Shown one piece after another: positions 55,140 to 63,988 of a stretch of 64,000 nucleotides of DNA. The position numbers and the translations under genes were made by a program. Source of the DNA: Pseudomonadales bacterium (GTDB taxonomy: Bacteria; Pseudomonadota; Gammaproteobacteria; Pseudomonadales; Porticoccaceae); the NCBI GenBank assembly GCA_024234435.1, contig JACKOF010000001.1, positions 2,079,749 to 2,143,748 on the forward strand, in the 5' to 3' direction. The stretch's first letter is position 1, and each line of letters starts with the position of its first letter. Under the pieces are notes generated by a model. It searched no databases. It worked only from the letters and a program-made list of their open reading frames with translations, and had not been told where the DNA came from.

Positions 55140-56249
55140 CTAATTGAAGGCTGAGAGTATTTCTTCTTGAACGGCGCTTTCCAGATATGGATGCATAGGC
55201 AAACTAAACACCTCACTCTGCATCTTTTCAGTCACAGGTAAATCCACATAACTCAGCCCAGAATTAGAAAAAGCACCAGACTGATGTATGCCTTTGGGGT
55301 AGTAAACTGCCGTTGGAATATCCTTTGATTTAGCCCTAGACATGAGTTCTTCACGAGACAAAAATTGATGCCGCACAGTATACTGCGCCCACGAACTCAA
55401 ATACCCTTCTGGAACTTCTGGCAACACAAAGCCATCTGGCAACCTAGAGGCATAAACACTGGCGACCTCATTTCGAAGCTTTACCTCTTCGGGGAATATG
55501 GCAAATTTTTCCAATAAAATAGCAGCCTGAATGGTATCCAAACGGCTATTCATACCGATACGCACATTATCGTATTTATCTACACCTTTGCCGTGAACCC
55601 TAAGGGATTTGAAGATATCCGCTAGTTCATCATCGTCGGTAAACAACGCACCGCCATCTCCGTAACACCCCAATGGTTTAGCCGGAAAAAAACTTGTTGT
55701 TGCTACATCACCAAAGCTGCAAGCTTTACGACCATTAATTTCCCCACCAAACCCTTGCGCCCCATCTTCGATCAAATACAAACTATTCTCAGCAGCGACA
55801 CGTTCAATCTCGGGATAATTAGCCGGTTGCCCAAAGAGATCAACCGCTATTATTGCCCTTGGGGTACCCAAGCCAGAGCCTGCATAATCCTTAACAGCTT
55901 GCTCAAGCTTTTGAGGACAGAGGTTATATGTTTTTTCATCAATATCAACAAACACTGGCGTAGCACCAACCAAAGAAATGACTTCTGCTGTGGCAAAAAA
56001 GGTAAACGATGGTGCAAAAACCAAATCACCAGACCCTACACCCTTTGCCATCAAGGCTAACTGCAACGCATCGGTTCCATTCGCGCAACTAATACAGTGC
56101 TTAACCCCAACATAGTCTGCCAACTTTTCTTCAAGCTCAGAAACTTCTGGCCCCATGATAAATTTACCGTGCTCTAAGACCCTTTGTATCCGAGAATTAA
56201 TCTTTCCCTCAATACGAGCATACTGCGCTTTTAAATCAATAAATTGCAT
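55140..56249 (-). CDS. PLP-dependent aminotransferase, WbpE-like
   Basis: This 369-residue DegT/DnrJ/EryC1/StrS enzyme starts MQFIDLKAQYARI at ATG 56249, with GGGAAGA upstream. PLP contacts are in CANGTDALQLALMA and LIEDGAQGFGGE, and the Schiff-base lysine is in SFFPAKPLGCYGDGGAL (near residue 182). Next to WbpB- and WbpD-like genes it would add the 3-amino group to the 3-keto uronic acid, with glutamate as donor. Confidence 0.88.
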   Translation of the reverse strand: MQFIDLKAQYARIEGKINSRIQRVLEHGKFIMGPEVSELEEKLADYVGVKHCISCANGTDALQLALMAKGVGSGDLVFAPSFTFFATAEVISLVGATPVFVDIDEKTYNLCPQKLEQAVKDYAGSGLGTPRAIIAVDLFGQPANYPEIERVAAENSLYLIEDGAQGFGGEINGRKACSFGDVATTSFFPAKPLGCYGDGGALFTDDDELADIFKSLRVHGKGVDKYDNVRIGMNSRLDTIQAAILLEKFAIFPEEVKLRNEVASVYASRLPDGFVLPEVPEGYLSSWAQYTVRHQFLSREELMSRAKSKDIPTAVYYPKGIHQSGAFSNSGLSYVDLPVTEKMQSEVFSLPMHPYLESAVQEEILSAFN

Positions 56250-56263
56250 CAACTTTATCTTCC

Positions 56264-56851
56264 CTATTCACTTGTTTTTTGAAGCTTCCCTAACTTGAGG
56301 TGATAGACCTCTCCTGTATGGGGACAGCAAATATCTCCCTCCCCTCCAAGGGGTAAATCTAACTGCTCACCAAACTCACTCATCCAGCCTATTTGCCGTG
56401 CAGGAACACCTACCACCAAGGCATAATCCGGCACATCTTTATTCACCACAGCTCCCGCACCAACAAACGAGAAAGCTCCGATAGTATTACCGCAGACAAT
56501 AGTGCAATTTGCTCCTAATGTAGCTCCTCGCTTCACCAGGGTTGCCCTATATTCCGACTTACGCTCTACAGCAGACCTTGGATTATAGACATTGGTAAAA
56601 ACCATGCTGGGACCACAAAAAACATCATCCTCAAGCGTAACATTATCGTAAACGGAAACATTATTCTGAATCTTACAGTTGTCTCCAATTTCAACTTGAT
56701 TTCCTACAAATACATTCTGCCCTAAAGAAACACCTTCCCCTATTCGTGCACCCGCACAGATATGGGTAAAATGCCAAACTCTAGACTTTTTTCCAATCTT
56801 CGCGCCCTCGTCGACAATAGCTGTTTCATGCACAAAAACATCATCAACCAT
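56264..56851 (-). CDS. UDP-sugar N-acetyltransferase, WbpD-like
   Basis: This 195-residue left-handed beta-helix acetyltransferase is built of hexapeptide repeats over most of its length, with HETAIVDEGAKIGKKSRVWH at the start and ATLGANCTIVCGNTIG in the middle, as in WbpD/WlbB. It would acetylate the 3-amino group of UDP-2-acetamido-3-amino uronic acid. ATG 56851 with GGGAG upstream is preferred over in-frame TTG 56854. It lies 11 bases before wbpE. Confidence 0.88.
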   Translation of the reverse strand: MVDDVFVHETAIVDEGAKIGKKSRVWHFTHICAGARIGEGVSLGQNVFVGNQVEIGDNCKIQNNVSVYDNVTLEDDVFCGPSMVFTNVYNPRSAVERKSEYRATLVKRGATLGANCTIVCGNTIGAFSFVGAGAVVNKDVPDYALVVGVPARQIGWMSEFGEQLDLPLGGEGDICCPHTGEVYHLKLGKLQKTSE

Positions 56852-56905
56852 CAAACACTCCCGCTCCCAACAAGCTAAATTAGCAACCCTTGCTCTTACA
56901 AAAAC

Positions 56906-57955
56906 TCAATACTCCAGCGGTAAAGAAACAGTCTTACCATCCCGAGCCGAGATATATGCAGCCACCAAAACTTCCAAAGATTTCAAACCCTCTCGGCCAT
57001 CGGTCTCTGGCGCACACTCTCCTCGCATAACATCAATCACATTCTTGTAATAAACTGGATGTCCAAACCCATAAACTGACGTTGTTTCATAGTTTGCATC
57101 CTTTATCTGTAGGTCGTAGTCTTTGGCATCTTCAAATTCCCAATGCTGTATTTCATTAACAGCAACACCACCTACTCGAACAGAGCCTTTATCCCCTAGA
57201 ATAGTGATACTCCCCTCCAAATTTTTTGGGTATGTCAACATTGTGACGCTCATAGATCCAAGAGCTCCGCTCCTCCAGCGCACATTAAGGATTCCGGTAT
57301 CTTCCACCTCAATATCGAGCGTTGTACTCATCATTGCTTGCACTTTCTCAACCGGACCAATCAGCCAATCCAAAAGGTCGACGTAGTGGCTGGCTTGGTT
57401 CATAAACGCGCCACCATCGAATTCCCAAGTACCACGCCAGGCAGCCTGATCATAGTATTCTTGAGGTCTTGTCCAGAATACGTTTAGGTGAACCATATTA
57501 ATTTTACCAAAACGCTTTTCGTTTATAGCTCGCTTCAAAAGCTGTAAAGTTGTATTCCGTCTATTTTGCTTAACAACAAAAAGGCGGACGCCCGCCTCAT
57601 CACACGCCTTAACCATACGGATACCATCATTCCAGCGTGTAGCCATGGGTTTTTCAGTCATTACATGCACGCCGTATTTGGCGGCCAAAATAGTTTGATC
57701 GGCATGAATACCGCTAGGAGTGCAAATAGAAATCAGATCAAGATCTTCTTTTTCAAGCATATCTTCCAGCTTCTGGTAACCGTTACGACCATAAAGCTCT
57801 TCATGCTTTTTTAATACTTCCTTATCGTTATCGCAAAAAGCAACAAGCTCAAGATTATCATTATGTTTTTCAATCGATGCAAAATGATTTTTAGATATAC
57901 GACCGCAGCCAACAATGGCGATTCGAATTTTTCTTCCAACAATAATCGGGTACAT
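56906..57955 (-). CDS. UDP-N-acetyl-2-amino-2-deoxyglucuronate dehydrogenase, WbpB-like
   Basis: This 349-residue Gfo/Idh/MocA oxidoreductase has IRIAIVGCGRISKNHF as the NAD motif, the catalytic-lysine segment MTEKPMA near residue 100, and GGAFMNQASHYVDLLDWLIG near residue 182. It is the first gene of the eleven-gene minus-strand operon, with AGGAAGGAT upstream of ATG 57955. In the WbpA-B-E-D-I pathway it oxidises C3 of UDP-GlcNAcA; wbpA, which would supply the substrate, and the epimerase wbpI are not in the window. Confidence 0.87.
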   Translation of the reverse strand: MYPIIVGRKIRIAIVGCGRISKNHFASIEKHNDNLELVAFCDNDKEVLKKHEELYGRNGYQKLEDMLEKEDLDLISICTPSGIHADQTILAAKYGVHVMTEKPMATRWNDGIRMVKACDEAGVRLFVVKQNRRNTTLQLLKRAINEKRFGKINMVHLNVFWTRPQEYYDQAAWRGTWEFDGGAFMNQASHYVDLLDWLIGPVEKVQAMMSTTLDIEVEDTGILNVRWRSGALGSMSVTMLTYPKNLEGSITILGDKGSVRVGGVAVNEIQHWEFEDAKDYDLQIKDANYETTSVYGFGHPVYYKNVIDVMRGECAPETDGREGLKSLEVLVAAYISARDGKTVSLPLEY

Positions 57956-58058
57956 ACAATATCCTTCCTACCAATACAAGCTGCTATATCAAAAAATGTA
58001 AACAATCGACTTAAAGCCGATAAGATAAGCATAAAAAAAACAAGAGGGAAATTTTTTC

Positions 58059-58187
58059 ATCGAAATGATCCGCCATATATCTGCTGCACGATATCAGCCC
58101 TTGGATCCTCATCGAACTCCCTCTCAGTTATGGCTGAGCACGTAGCAATTATATCAGCGCCCCGGCCCCCGAACCACAACTGCTTTT
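58059..58187 (-). pseudogene. Possible gene remnant between the glycan operon and uvrA
   Basis: The 316-bp gap between the wbpB-like gene and uvrA holds a minus-strand open frame of 42 codons, running from a TAA at 58188-58190 to a TGA at 58059-58061. It has no ATG. The translated text, with ATCSAITEREFDEDP, reads like protein and has a faint resemblance to small BFD-type iron-sulfur proteins, but the second cysteine pair would be missing. This could be a decayed gene or chance. The opposite strand is also open here. Confidence 0.2.
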
Positions 58188-58271
58188 AATATATACCCCT
58201 TGCTTTCCTCCCCACCCTTGGCCATCATTTCCGGTTTGCATTAGCACACTCATAATCCGGAATCATAAAGC

Positions 58272-61091
58272 ATGGAATCGATTTCAATCCGCGGCGCACG
58301 CACGCACAATCTGAAGAATGTCGACCTTGATCTGCCGAGAGACAAGCTGATTGTGATCACCGGGCTGTCCGGCTCTGGAAAATCGTCACTGGCGTTCGAT
58401 ACACTTTACGCAGAAGGCCAGCGCCGCTATGTAGAATCACTCTCGGCCTATGCCCGCCAGTTCCTGTCGATGATGGAAAAGCCGGATGTGGATCATATTG
58501 AAGGGTTGTCGCCTGCTATTTCCATCGAGCAGAAGTCCACCTCCCACAACCCGCGTTCTACGGTGGGCACCATTACCGAAATCCATGATTATCTACGCCT
58601 GCTGTTTGCCCGCGCAGGCGAACCCCGCTGCCCGGATCATGGCGAACCACTAAAAGCCCAAACTGTCAGCCAAATGGTGGACCAGGTGCTGGCACAGCCG
58701 GAGGGTAGCAAGCTGCTACTGTTGGCCCCCATTATCAAAGATCGCAAAGGCGAGCACTTGCATATTTTCAAGCAATTGCAATCCCAGGGATTTGTGCGCG
58801 CCAGGGTGGACGGGCTGGTTGTGGATCTGGATGACGTTCCAGCACTGGAGAAAAACAAAAAACACAGTATCGAGGTGGTGGTAGACCGCTTCAAAGTCAA
58901 AGCTGATATGGGCCTGCGACTATCAGAATCCTTTGAAACTGCACTAAACCTGTCCGATGGCCTGGCCCTGATCAGCGATATGGATGAAAAACAGCCAGAT
59001 CAGTTGTTCTCAGCTCGCTTCGCCTGCCCAGTCTGCAACTACAGTATCGACGAGCTGGAGCCCAGAAGTTTTTCCTTCAACAACCCGGCAGGAGCCTGCC
59101 CCGGCTGTGATGGATTGGGTGTCAAACAGTTTTTCGATATTGACCGTGTAGTGCAACACCCTGAATCAAGTATTTCGGAAGGGGCTATTCGCGGCTGGGA
59201 CCGCCGCAATCTGTTTTATTACAACATGCTGACTTCATTAGCAGATCACTACGGGTTCGAGATCGAAACACCGTTTGAAAAACTCAAACCGAAACACCAG
59301 CAAGCCATTCTGTTTGGCAGTGGCGATCAGGAAATCACCTTTAACTACGTCAACGACAAGGGTACCGTTTTCAAACGCAATCACAGCTTTGAAGGCATCA
59401 TTCCCAATATGGAACGTCGCTACCGGGATACTGAATCACAAATGGTGCGCGAAGACCTGACCAAATACCTCAGCAGCCAACACTGCCCCGAATGTAATGG
59501 CACACGTCTGAAAAAGTCCGCCCGTAATGTGTTTATCGATCAACGTACCTTGCCAGAGATTGGCGAGATTGCCATTGGCGAGCTGGTGAAATACTACGAC
59601 AACATCAAACTCAAGGGTCGACAAGCCGAAATCGCCGAAAAAATCCTCAAAGAAATTCGCGACAGGCTGCGCTTTCTCGCCGACGTTGGGCTCAACTATC
59701 TAAACCTCAATCGCAGTGCCGATACGCTCTCGGGCGGCGAAGCCCAACGCATCCGCCTGGCCAGCCAGATTGGCGCCGGATTGGTTGGGGTTATGTATAT
59801 TCTCGATGAACCCTCTATTGGCCTTCACCAACGAGATAACGAACGGCTACTGAATACACTGGTTCGACTCCGCGATCTGGGCAACACCGTTATTGTGGTA
59901 GAGCATGACGAAGAAGCCATCGAAGCCGCCGATTACATCGTCGACATTGGCCCCGGCGCGGGCGTGCACGGCGGGAAGGTCATTGCTCAAGGCAGCTTTG
60001 ACGATATCGTCAATAACACACAATCTCTGACTGGCGATTACCTTTCTGGCCGCAAAGCCATCGCTGTTCCCGAAAAACGACATACCGCGACACAAAAAAT
60101 GCTCTCCTTAAAAGGAGCTACCGGGAACAACCTGCAGTCAGTGAATCTGGATATCCCCATTGGTTTATTCACTTGCATTACCGGCGTATCCGGGTCAGGT
60201 AAATCAACCCTGATTAACGAAACACTCTACCCTCTGGCCGCCACCGAGCTAAACAAAGCCACCACCTTAAAAGCAGCGGCACACAAAGAGCTGGACGGCC
60301 TACAACACCTCGATAAGTGCGTCGATATCGACCAAAGCCCCATCGGCCGCACACCCCGCTCAAACCCCGCCACCTACACCGGTATATTCACACCTATTCG
60401 CGAGCTGTTTGCTGGCACTCAAGAGGCTCGCTCCCGCGGTTACAAACCCGGACGGTTTAGTTTCAATGTTAAAGGTGGCCGCTGCGAGGCCTGCCAGGGC
60501 GATGGTGTCACCAAAGTTGAAATGCATTTCCTGCCAGATATTTATGTCGCCTGCGATGTTTGCAAAGGCAAACGCTACAACCGTGAAACGCTTGAAGTCC
60601 ACTACAAAGGCAAAAGTATTCATCAGGTGCTGGAAATGACCGTGGAAGGCGCTCGCGAGTTTTTTGATGCCATCCCTAGTATCGCTCGCAAATTGCAGAC
60701 CCTCATGGATGTCGGACTCTCCTATATACGTCTGGGGCAAGCGGCGACGACACTCTCCGGCGGGGAAGCACAGCGGGTGAAACTCTCCCGAGAACTATCC
60801 AAGCGAGACACAGGCAAAACGCTCTACATTCTCGACGAGCCTACCACCGGACTCCATTTTCATGACATACAGCAACTGTTAGCGGTCTTGCACCGGCTGC
60901 GCGATCACGGCAACACCATGGTGGTGATTGAACACAACCTGGATGTCATAAAAACAGCAGACTGGGTTATTGATCTGGGCCCCGAAGGCGGTTCAGGGGG
61001 CGGACAGATTATCGCTGAAGGCACGCCAGAAGAAGTGTCGAAACAACCACAATCACATACCGGTCGTTTTCTGAAGAAACTGCTTGCATAG
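58272..61091 (+). CDS. uvrA: Excinuclease ABC subunit A
   Basis: UvrA is the damage-recognition ATPase of nucleotide excision repair. The 939 residues contain two ABC modules with Walker A GLSGSGKSSLAF (near 31) and GVSGSGKSTL (near 642), and two signature LSGGEAQR motifs. Zinc sites are visible in CPVCNYS with CPGCDGLG and in CEACQGDG with CDVCKG. In Pseudomonas uvrA neighbours the MFS gene and ssb; here it is separated from both. I see no LexA-type operator just upstream. Confidence 0.98.
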   Translation: MESISIRGARTHNLKNVDLDLPRDKLIVITGLSGSGKSSLAFDTLYAEGQRRYVESLSAYARQFLSMMEKPDVDHIEGLSPAISIEQKSTSHNPRSTVGTITEIHDYLRLLFARAGEPRCPDHGEPLKAQTVSQMVDQVLAQPEGSKLLLLAPIIKDRKGEHLHIFKQLQSQGFVRARVDGLVVDLDDVPALEKNKKHSIEVVVDRFKVKADMGLRLSESFETALNLSDGLALISDMDEKQPDQLFSARFACPVCNYSIDELEPRSFSFNNPAGACPGCDGLGVKQFFDIDRVVQHPESSISEGAIRGWDRRNLFYYNMLTSLADHYGFEIETPFEKLKPKHQQAILFGSGDQEITFNYVNDKGTVFKRNHSFEGIIPNMERRYRDTESQMVREDLTKYLSSQHCPECNGTRLKKSARNVFIDQRTLPEIGEIAIGELVKYYDNIKLKGRQAEIAEKILKEIRDRLRFLADVGLNYLNLNRSADTLSGGEAQRIRLASQIGAGLVGVMYILDEPSIGLHQRDNERLLNTLVRLRDLGNTVIVVEHDEEAIEAADYIVDIGPGAGVHGGKVIAQGSFDDIVNNTQSLTGDYLSGRKAIAVPEKRHTATQKMLSLKGATGNNLQSVNLDIPIGLFTCITGVSGSGKSTLINETLYPLAATELNKATTLKAAAHKELDGLQHLDKCVDIDQSPIGRTPRSNPATYTGIFTPIRELFAGTQEARSRGYKPGRFSFNVKGGRCEACQGDGVTKVEMHFLPDIYVACDVCKGKRYNRETLEVHYKGKSIHQVLEMTVEGAREFFDAIPSIARKLQTLMDVGLSYIRLGQAATTLSGGEAQRVKLSRELSKRDTGKTLYILDEPTTGLHFHDIQQLLAVLHRLRDHGNTMVVIEHNLDVIKTADWVIDLGPEGGSGGGQIIAEGTPEEVSKQPQSHTGRFLKKLLA

Positions 61092-61212
61092 AGAGCCCGC
61101 GATTAATAAATCATTGAGCACCCAAAACGTCCTCTCCATCACAGGACAATCGCTTGGGCAGGCTCAGTCATGAAGTGACGCGCCAGCTAAAAACTGTCCT
61201 GCCTTTTAGTCC

Positions 61213-61264
61213 ACTGGATTGCTTCACTTACGTTCGCAATGACGGTGGTGGTTCACCGTCATTG
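61213..61264. repeat. Degenerate palindromic intergenic repeat (MITE/REP-like), copy 2, with hairpin
   Basis: ACTGGATTGCTTCACTTACG at 61213 begins a stretch that matches 38698-38730. At its end CAATGACGGTG (61237-61247) and CACCGTCATTG (61254-61264) are a perfect 11-bp inverted repeat around GTGGTT. It lies in the 524-bp spacer between uvrA and the M48 gene. No coding sequence is evident in the spacer. Confidence 0.65.
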
Positions 61265-61449
61265 ATGGAGGAGAGATAACGGCTGCTGTGCGCAGCATCG
61301 TCATTACGAAACAATGATCACAACAGCCCTGACCAGTATCGTTACTGCAAAAGAGTGACAACTGCCCTAGCCAGCATTGTCGTTACTAGGGAGTGATAAC
61401 GACTGCCCCCCAGCATCGTCATTGCGAAGGAGTGATAACGACTGCGGCA
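61254..61449. repeat. Degenerate tandem repeat array, about five units of 38-41 bp
   Basis: Units begin at about 61254, 61293, 61334, 61372 and 61411. The best conserved part reads CAGCATCGTCATTGCGAAGG, followed by an AGTGATAACGACTGC-like segment. Units two to five each start CAG(C/T)AT. The last two units are most alike. Spacing is too regular for chance, but there are no separate repeat and spacer parts as in CRISPR. It derives from the same family as the palindromic element beside it. Confidence 0.7.
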
Positions 61450-61615
61450 ATCTAGCCAAGCAATTCAGCAACTCTCCACATTGCGCGTACAGAGGCGCCA
61501 CTCACTATCAAATGTGAAAACCGGCTTTCTTAGAAAAATCCCCTTCTTGCGTCTATATTTAGACTTGGTTCAGGCTCGGCATAAATCTCAGCCGGTCAAC
61601 AAACAAGGGGGGAAT

Positions 61616-62827
61616 ATGAAAAAAATAACGCTACACGGCTTTGCGCTGCTATTGACCGCTTCCTTATGCACAACAACGTTTGCTGCCAAATACAAACCCA
61701 TCAACGAAATCCCCCACTCTGTGCCCGAAACAGAAGAAGAGCAACAAATATGGGACATCGGCCGGGCCCACCAAAAAGAAGTCAGAGAAACAGGCGAGGT
61801 GGTGAACGACCCGGATATGGAGCAACATCTGGAAGCACTGGCCTCTCAATTAATGGGGGAAATGGTCTCGACCATTGGGCTAGAGGTGAATGTCCTTGTT
61901 TTCAAGGACCCAACGGTAAACGCCTGGGTTTACCCAGACGGCACTATCGCTGTACAAACCGGATTACTTGCTGAACTGAAAAACGAAGCGCAGCTTGCTG
62001 CCATCCTCGGGCATGAAATCTCCCACTTTCTAAACAGGCATGCCTACATACAAATCAAGTCAAAACAAAAACAATCTGCCATTGGCAAGGGCTTGGGCCT
62101 ATTAGCTACGGCAGCAGTTGCCGCAAAAACAGGATCACTCAACACGGGCCTAATGGATACCGGGCAAATTTGGGCTGATTTAGTTACCAGTGGCTATTCC
62201 CGAAAACTCGAAACCAAAGCAGACGAACAAGGGCTACAATTGATGATTACGGCAGGTTTTGACCCAAACCAGGCACTCCCGGCATTTGAAGCACTGCGAA
62301 TTAAAGATGATAACGAAACAAACCTGAGCCAAATCTGGAGCAGCCACCCTGATATTGATTCGCGACTAAAAAATATCAAAAAACAAATCAAAAAACTCAA
62401 ATCACCCCCCCTATTCACTCCTGCTGAACACACCTATATTGAGAAATATGGCACAGCATTACTCGTTGACGCTCAACTCGATATGCAGCAGCGGCGCTAT
62501 CAACAGGCCGACAATTCCCTGAAGCGTTACACCTCTATTATAAAAACAGAGCCCTTAGCCTTTTTTATGCTGGGAGAAAATATTCGAAAACAACACCCGG
62601 AGGGGCCGGACTTTGCTGCACGCTTAGACGCTTACCAACAAGCAATAAACGCTGATTCGAATTACGCCAAAGCCTACAAAGAACTGGGGATGGCCTACCG
62701 ACAACAACAGCTGTATGAGCGTGCATCCGCCGCATTGGAGCAATACCTCTCACTCGCCCCGGAAGCCGTTGATGCACCCATCATCCGTTGGTATCTAAAC
62801 AATACGCCCCAGGAGACCGCGCTATGA
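61616..62827 (+). CDS. Secreted M48-family metalloprotease with C-terminal TPR region
   Basis: ATG 61616 (403 residues) is chosen because GGGGGGA precedes it and it begins with a Sec signal (MKKITLHGFALLLTASLC, cleavage near FAA at 22-24). The zinc site is HEISH at 133-137 (LGHEISHFLNRH), with the third ligand likely Glu199 in ETKADEQG. The C-terminal region (about residues 285-395) has TPR-like helices. It resembles the BepA/YfgC and LoiP group of periplasmic proteases. The stop overlaps the next gene by four bases. Confidence 0.88.
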   Translation: MKKITLHGFALLLTASLCTTTFAAKYKPINEIPHSVPETEEEQQIWDIGRAHQKEVRETGEVVNDPDMEQHLEALASQLMGEMVSTIGLEVNVLVFKDPTVNAWVYPDGTIAVQTGLLAELKNEAQLAAILGHEISHFLNRHAYIQIKSKQKQSAIGKGLGLLATAAVAAKTGSLNTGLMDTGQIWADLVTSGYSRKLETKADEQGLQLMITAGFDPNQALPAFEALRIKDDNETNLSQIWSSHPDIDSRLKNIKKQIKKLKSPPLFTPAEHTYIEKYGTALLVDAQLDMQQRRYQQADNSLKRYTSIIKTEPLAFFMLGENIRKQHPEGPDFAARLDAYQQAINADSNYAKAYKELGMAYRQQQLYERASAALEQYLSLAPEAVDAPIIRWYLNNTPQETAL

Positions 62828-63564
62828 GACTCCCAAACTTCAATATAAACAAAACCACTGTGGCAAAAATCATTCTGATCACACTGTTGAGCTTTACCGC
62901 AACCGGCCACACCGCATCCACCAAAGATGCTTTTATAGGCATCAACGAAAAAACACTAAAAAAAGAATATCGATATTTAGCCGTTGCCCCGCTAGAGGTT
63001 GCCGCGGCTCTCAAGATTCCTGACTCCACCAGAACTGCAATTGAATCCGAAATCATCAATCAACTGGAAAAAGAAGGTTTCAAAATACTTCCTCCAAAAG
63101 TCATACAGGACATCCGAGACCATATGCGTCAGCTCGTCGGCCTGAACGATGTGACTGAAGAAAATGACGTTGCAAAACTGGCAGCAATACTTGATCACAG
63201 CTATCGAGAACTTTTATTGCAACACAACATAGACGGTGTAGTTGCACTACGAATCAGAACAGTAGGCGCACCCTTTGCCAATGACAAAGCTGAGTGGCAC
63301 GGCACCAAGCAAAAAATCAAGCATAAAGGCGATGGGTTAATGACCTTTATTACCGGCAAAAACTACGGCGGCACCATTGCCGCGTCGTCACTGCAAATCA
63401 GTATATGGGATCGGCGGGAAAACCCGCTTTATTCCTGGAATGGCGGTATTGAAGTACTTATGCAAAGAAATGGAAAAAACTTGGAGTACATACCTGAAAA
63501 CCAATTCTGGCAAGACGAAAAGAGGATCAAAAAAGCCATTAAGCTGGCGTTAAAACCTTTCTAA
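62824..63564 (+). CDS. Periplasmic protein of unknown function, partner of the M48 protease
   Basis: The 246-residue product starts at ATG 62824 inside the ATGA overlap with the protease gene, implying coupled translation. It has an N-terminal hydrophobic segment (about residues 14-28) with an Ala-x-Ala-like site near TGHTAS, so it is probably exported. The first mature region (YRYLAVAPLEVAAALKIP, then INQLEKEGFKILPP) resembles the alpha/beta opening of LpoB/TolB-N or CsgG-like domains, but I cannot assign a family. A function with the protease, as substrate or adaptor, is inference. Confidence 0.75.
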   Translation: MRLPNFNINKTTVAKIILITLLSFTATGHTASTKDAFIGINEKTLKKEYRYLAVAPLEVAAALKIPDSTRTAIESEIINQLEKEGFKILPPKVIQDIRDHMRQLVGLNDVTEENDVAKLAAILDHSYRELLLQHNIDGVVALRIRTVGAPFANDKAEWHGTKQKIKHKGDGLMTFITGKNYGGTIAASSLQISIWDRRENPLYSWNGGIEVLMQRNGKNLEYIPENQFWQDEKRIKKAIKLALKPF

Positions 63565-63572
63565 AAACCAAG

Positions 63573-63633
63573 AGGGTCAGCTTCAACCCACCCCTTTTAC
63601 TCTTAGAGAAGAGAAGTCAATAACTCTGACCCT
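63573..63633. repeat. Imperfect inverted repeat with GGGTCAG/CTGACCC ends
   Basis: AGGGTCAG at 63573-63580 and CTGACCCT at 63626-63633 are exact complements flanking a stretch rich in TCTTAGAGAAGAGA-like sequence. Intergenic GGGTCAG-type ends are common in REP sequences mobilised by TnpA-REP transposases, but no such gene is here. It lies just past the end of the protease operon. Confidence 0.35.
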
Positions 63634-63646
63634 ATAGATTTACAAA

Positions 63647-63988
63647 TTAATTACTAATTTTACCGCCTAACCAATCATTCATTACTCTAGTAATTGTTAA
63701 ACTTCTCGCGTCAGTTAAAAAAACTCTCACTCCCCAGTTTTCTTTACAAGGATGTATCGAAGATCGCCCCGTATCGCAGATTCCTAATACCATTTTTTCG
63801 AGTAAAATCTCATGATCCATCTTTATCTCAACAGTCAACCATCGATCACTACTCACTCCAAGCAAATCCGAATTCAGATAATGTACCCCAAATACCACTC
63901 GATAAGTACCTGACTTAAGATTGCAAACGAACACTTTTTCTGGCTCATCACTTTTATGCGTAACACTGCCGTTTATAATTAGGTGCAC
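63647..63988 (-). CDS. Small hypothetical protein near the window edge
   Basis: This 113-codon open frame on the minus strand has GTG 63988 as its first start, with a stop immediately upstream, so it does not continue past the window. The product has no signal or membrane segment and three cysteines, one in GICDTGRS and one in IHPCKEN. I recognise no family. The DNA is AT-rich and no ribosome site is evident, so it may be a 5'-truncated gene fragment. Confidence 0.4.
   Translation of the reverse strand: MHLIINGSVTHKSDEPEKVFVCNLKSGTYRVVFGVHYLNSDLLGVSSDRWLTVEIKMDHEILLEKMVLGICDTGRSSIHPCKENWGVRVFLTDARSLTITRVMNDWLGGKISN

Noticed and set aside
57863..58189. 108-codon plus-strand open frame between the wbpB-like gene and uvrA
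   Set aside because: It mostly overlaps the start of the wbpB-like gene on the other strand, has no good ribosome site, and its translation does not look like a protein family.
57956..58271. LexA (SOS) box upstream of uvrA
   Set aside because: No CTG-N10-CAG site with the expected AT-rich core was found in the gap; the closest matches have wrong spacing.
57956..58271. JUMPStart/ops element for the glycan operon
   Set aside because: No GGCGGTAGCGTG-type ops sequence is visible on the minus strand before the first gene.
61254..61449. CRISPR array
   Set aside because: The repeats are degenerate along their whole length with no conserved-repeat/unique-spacer alternation, and no cas genes are near.
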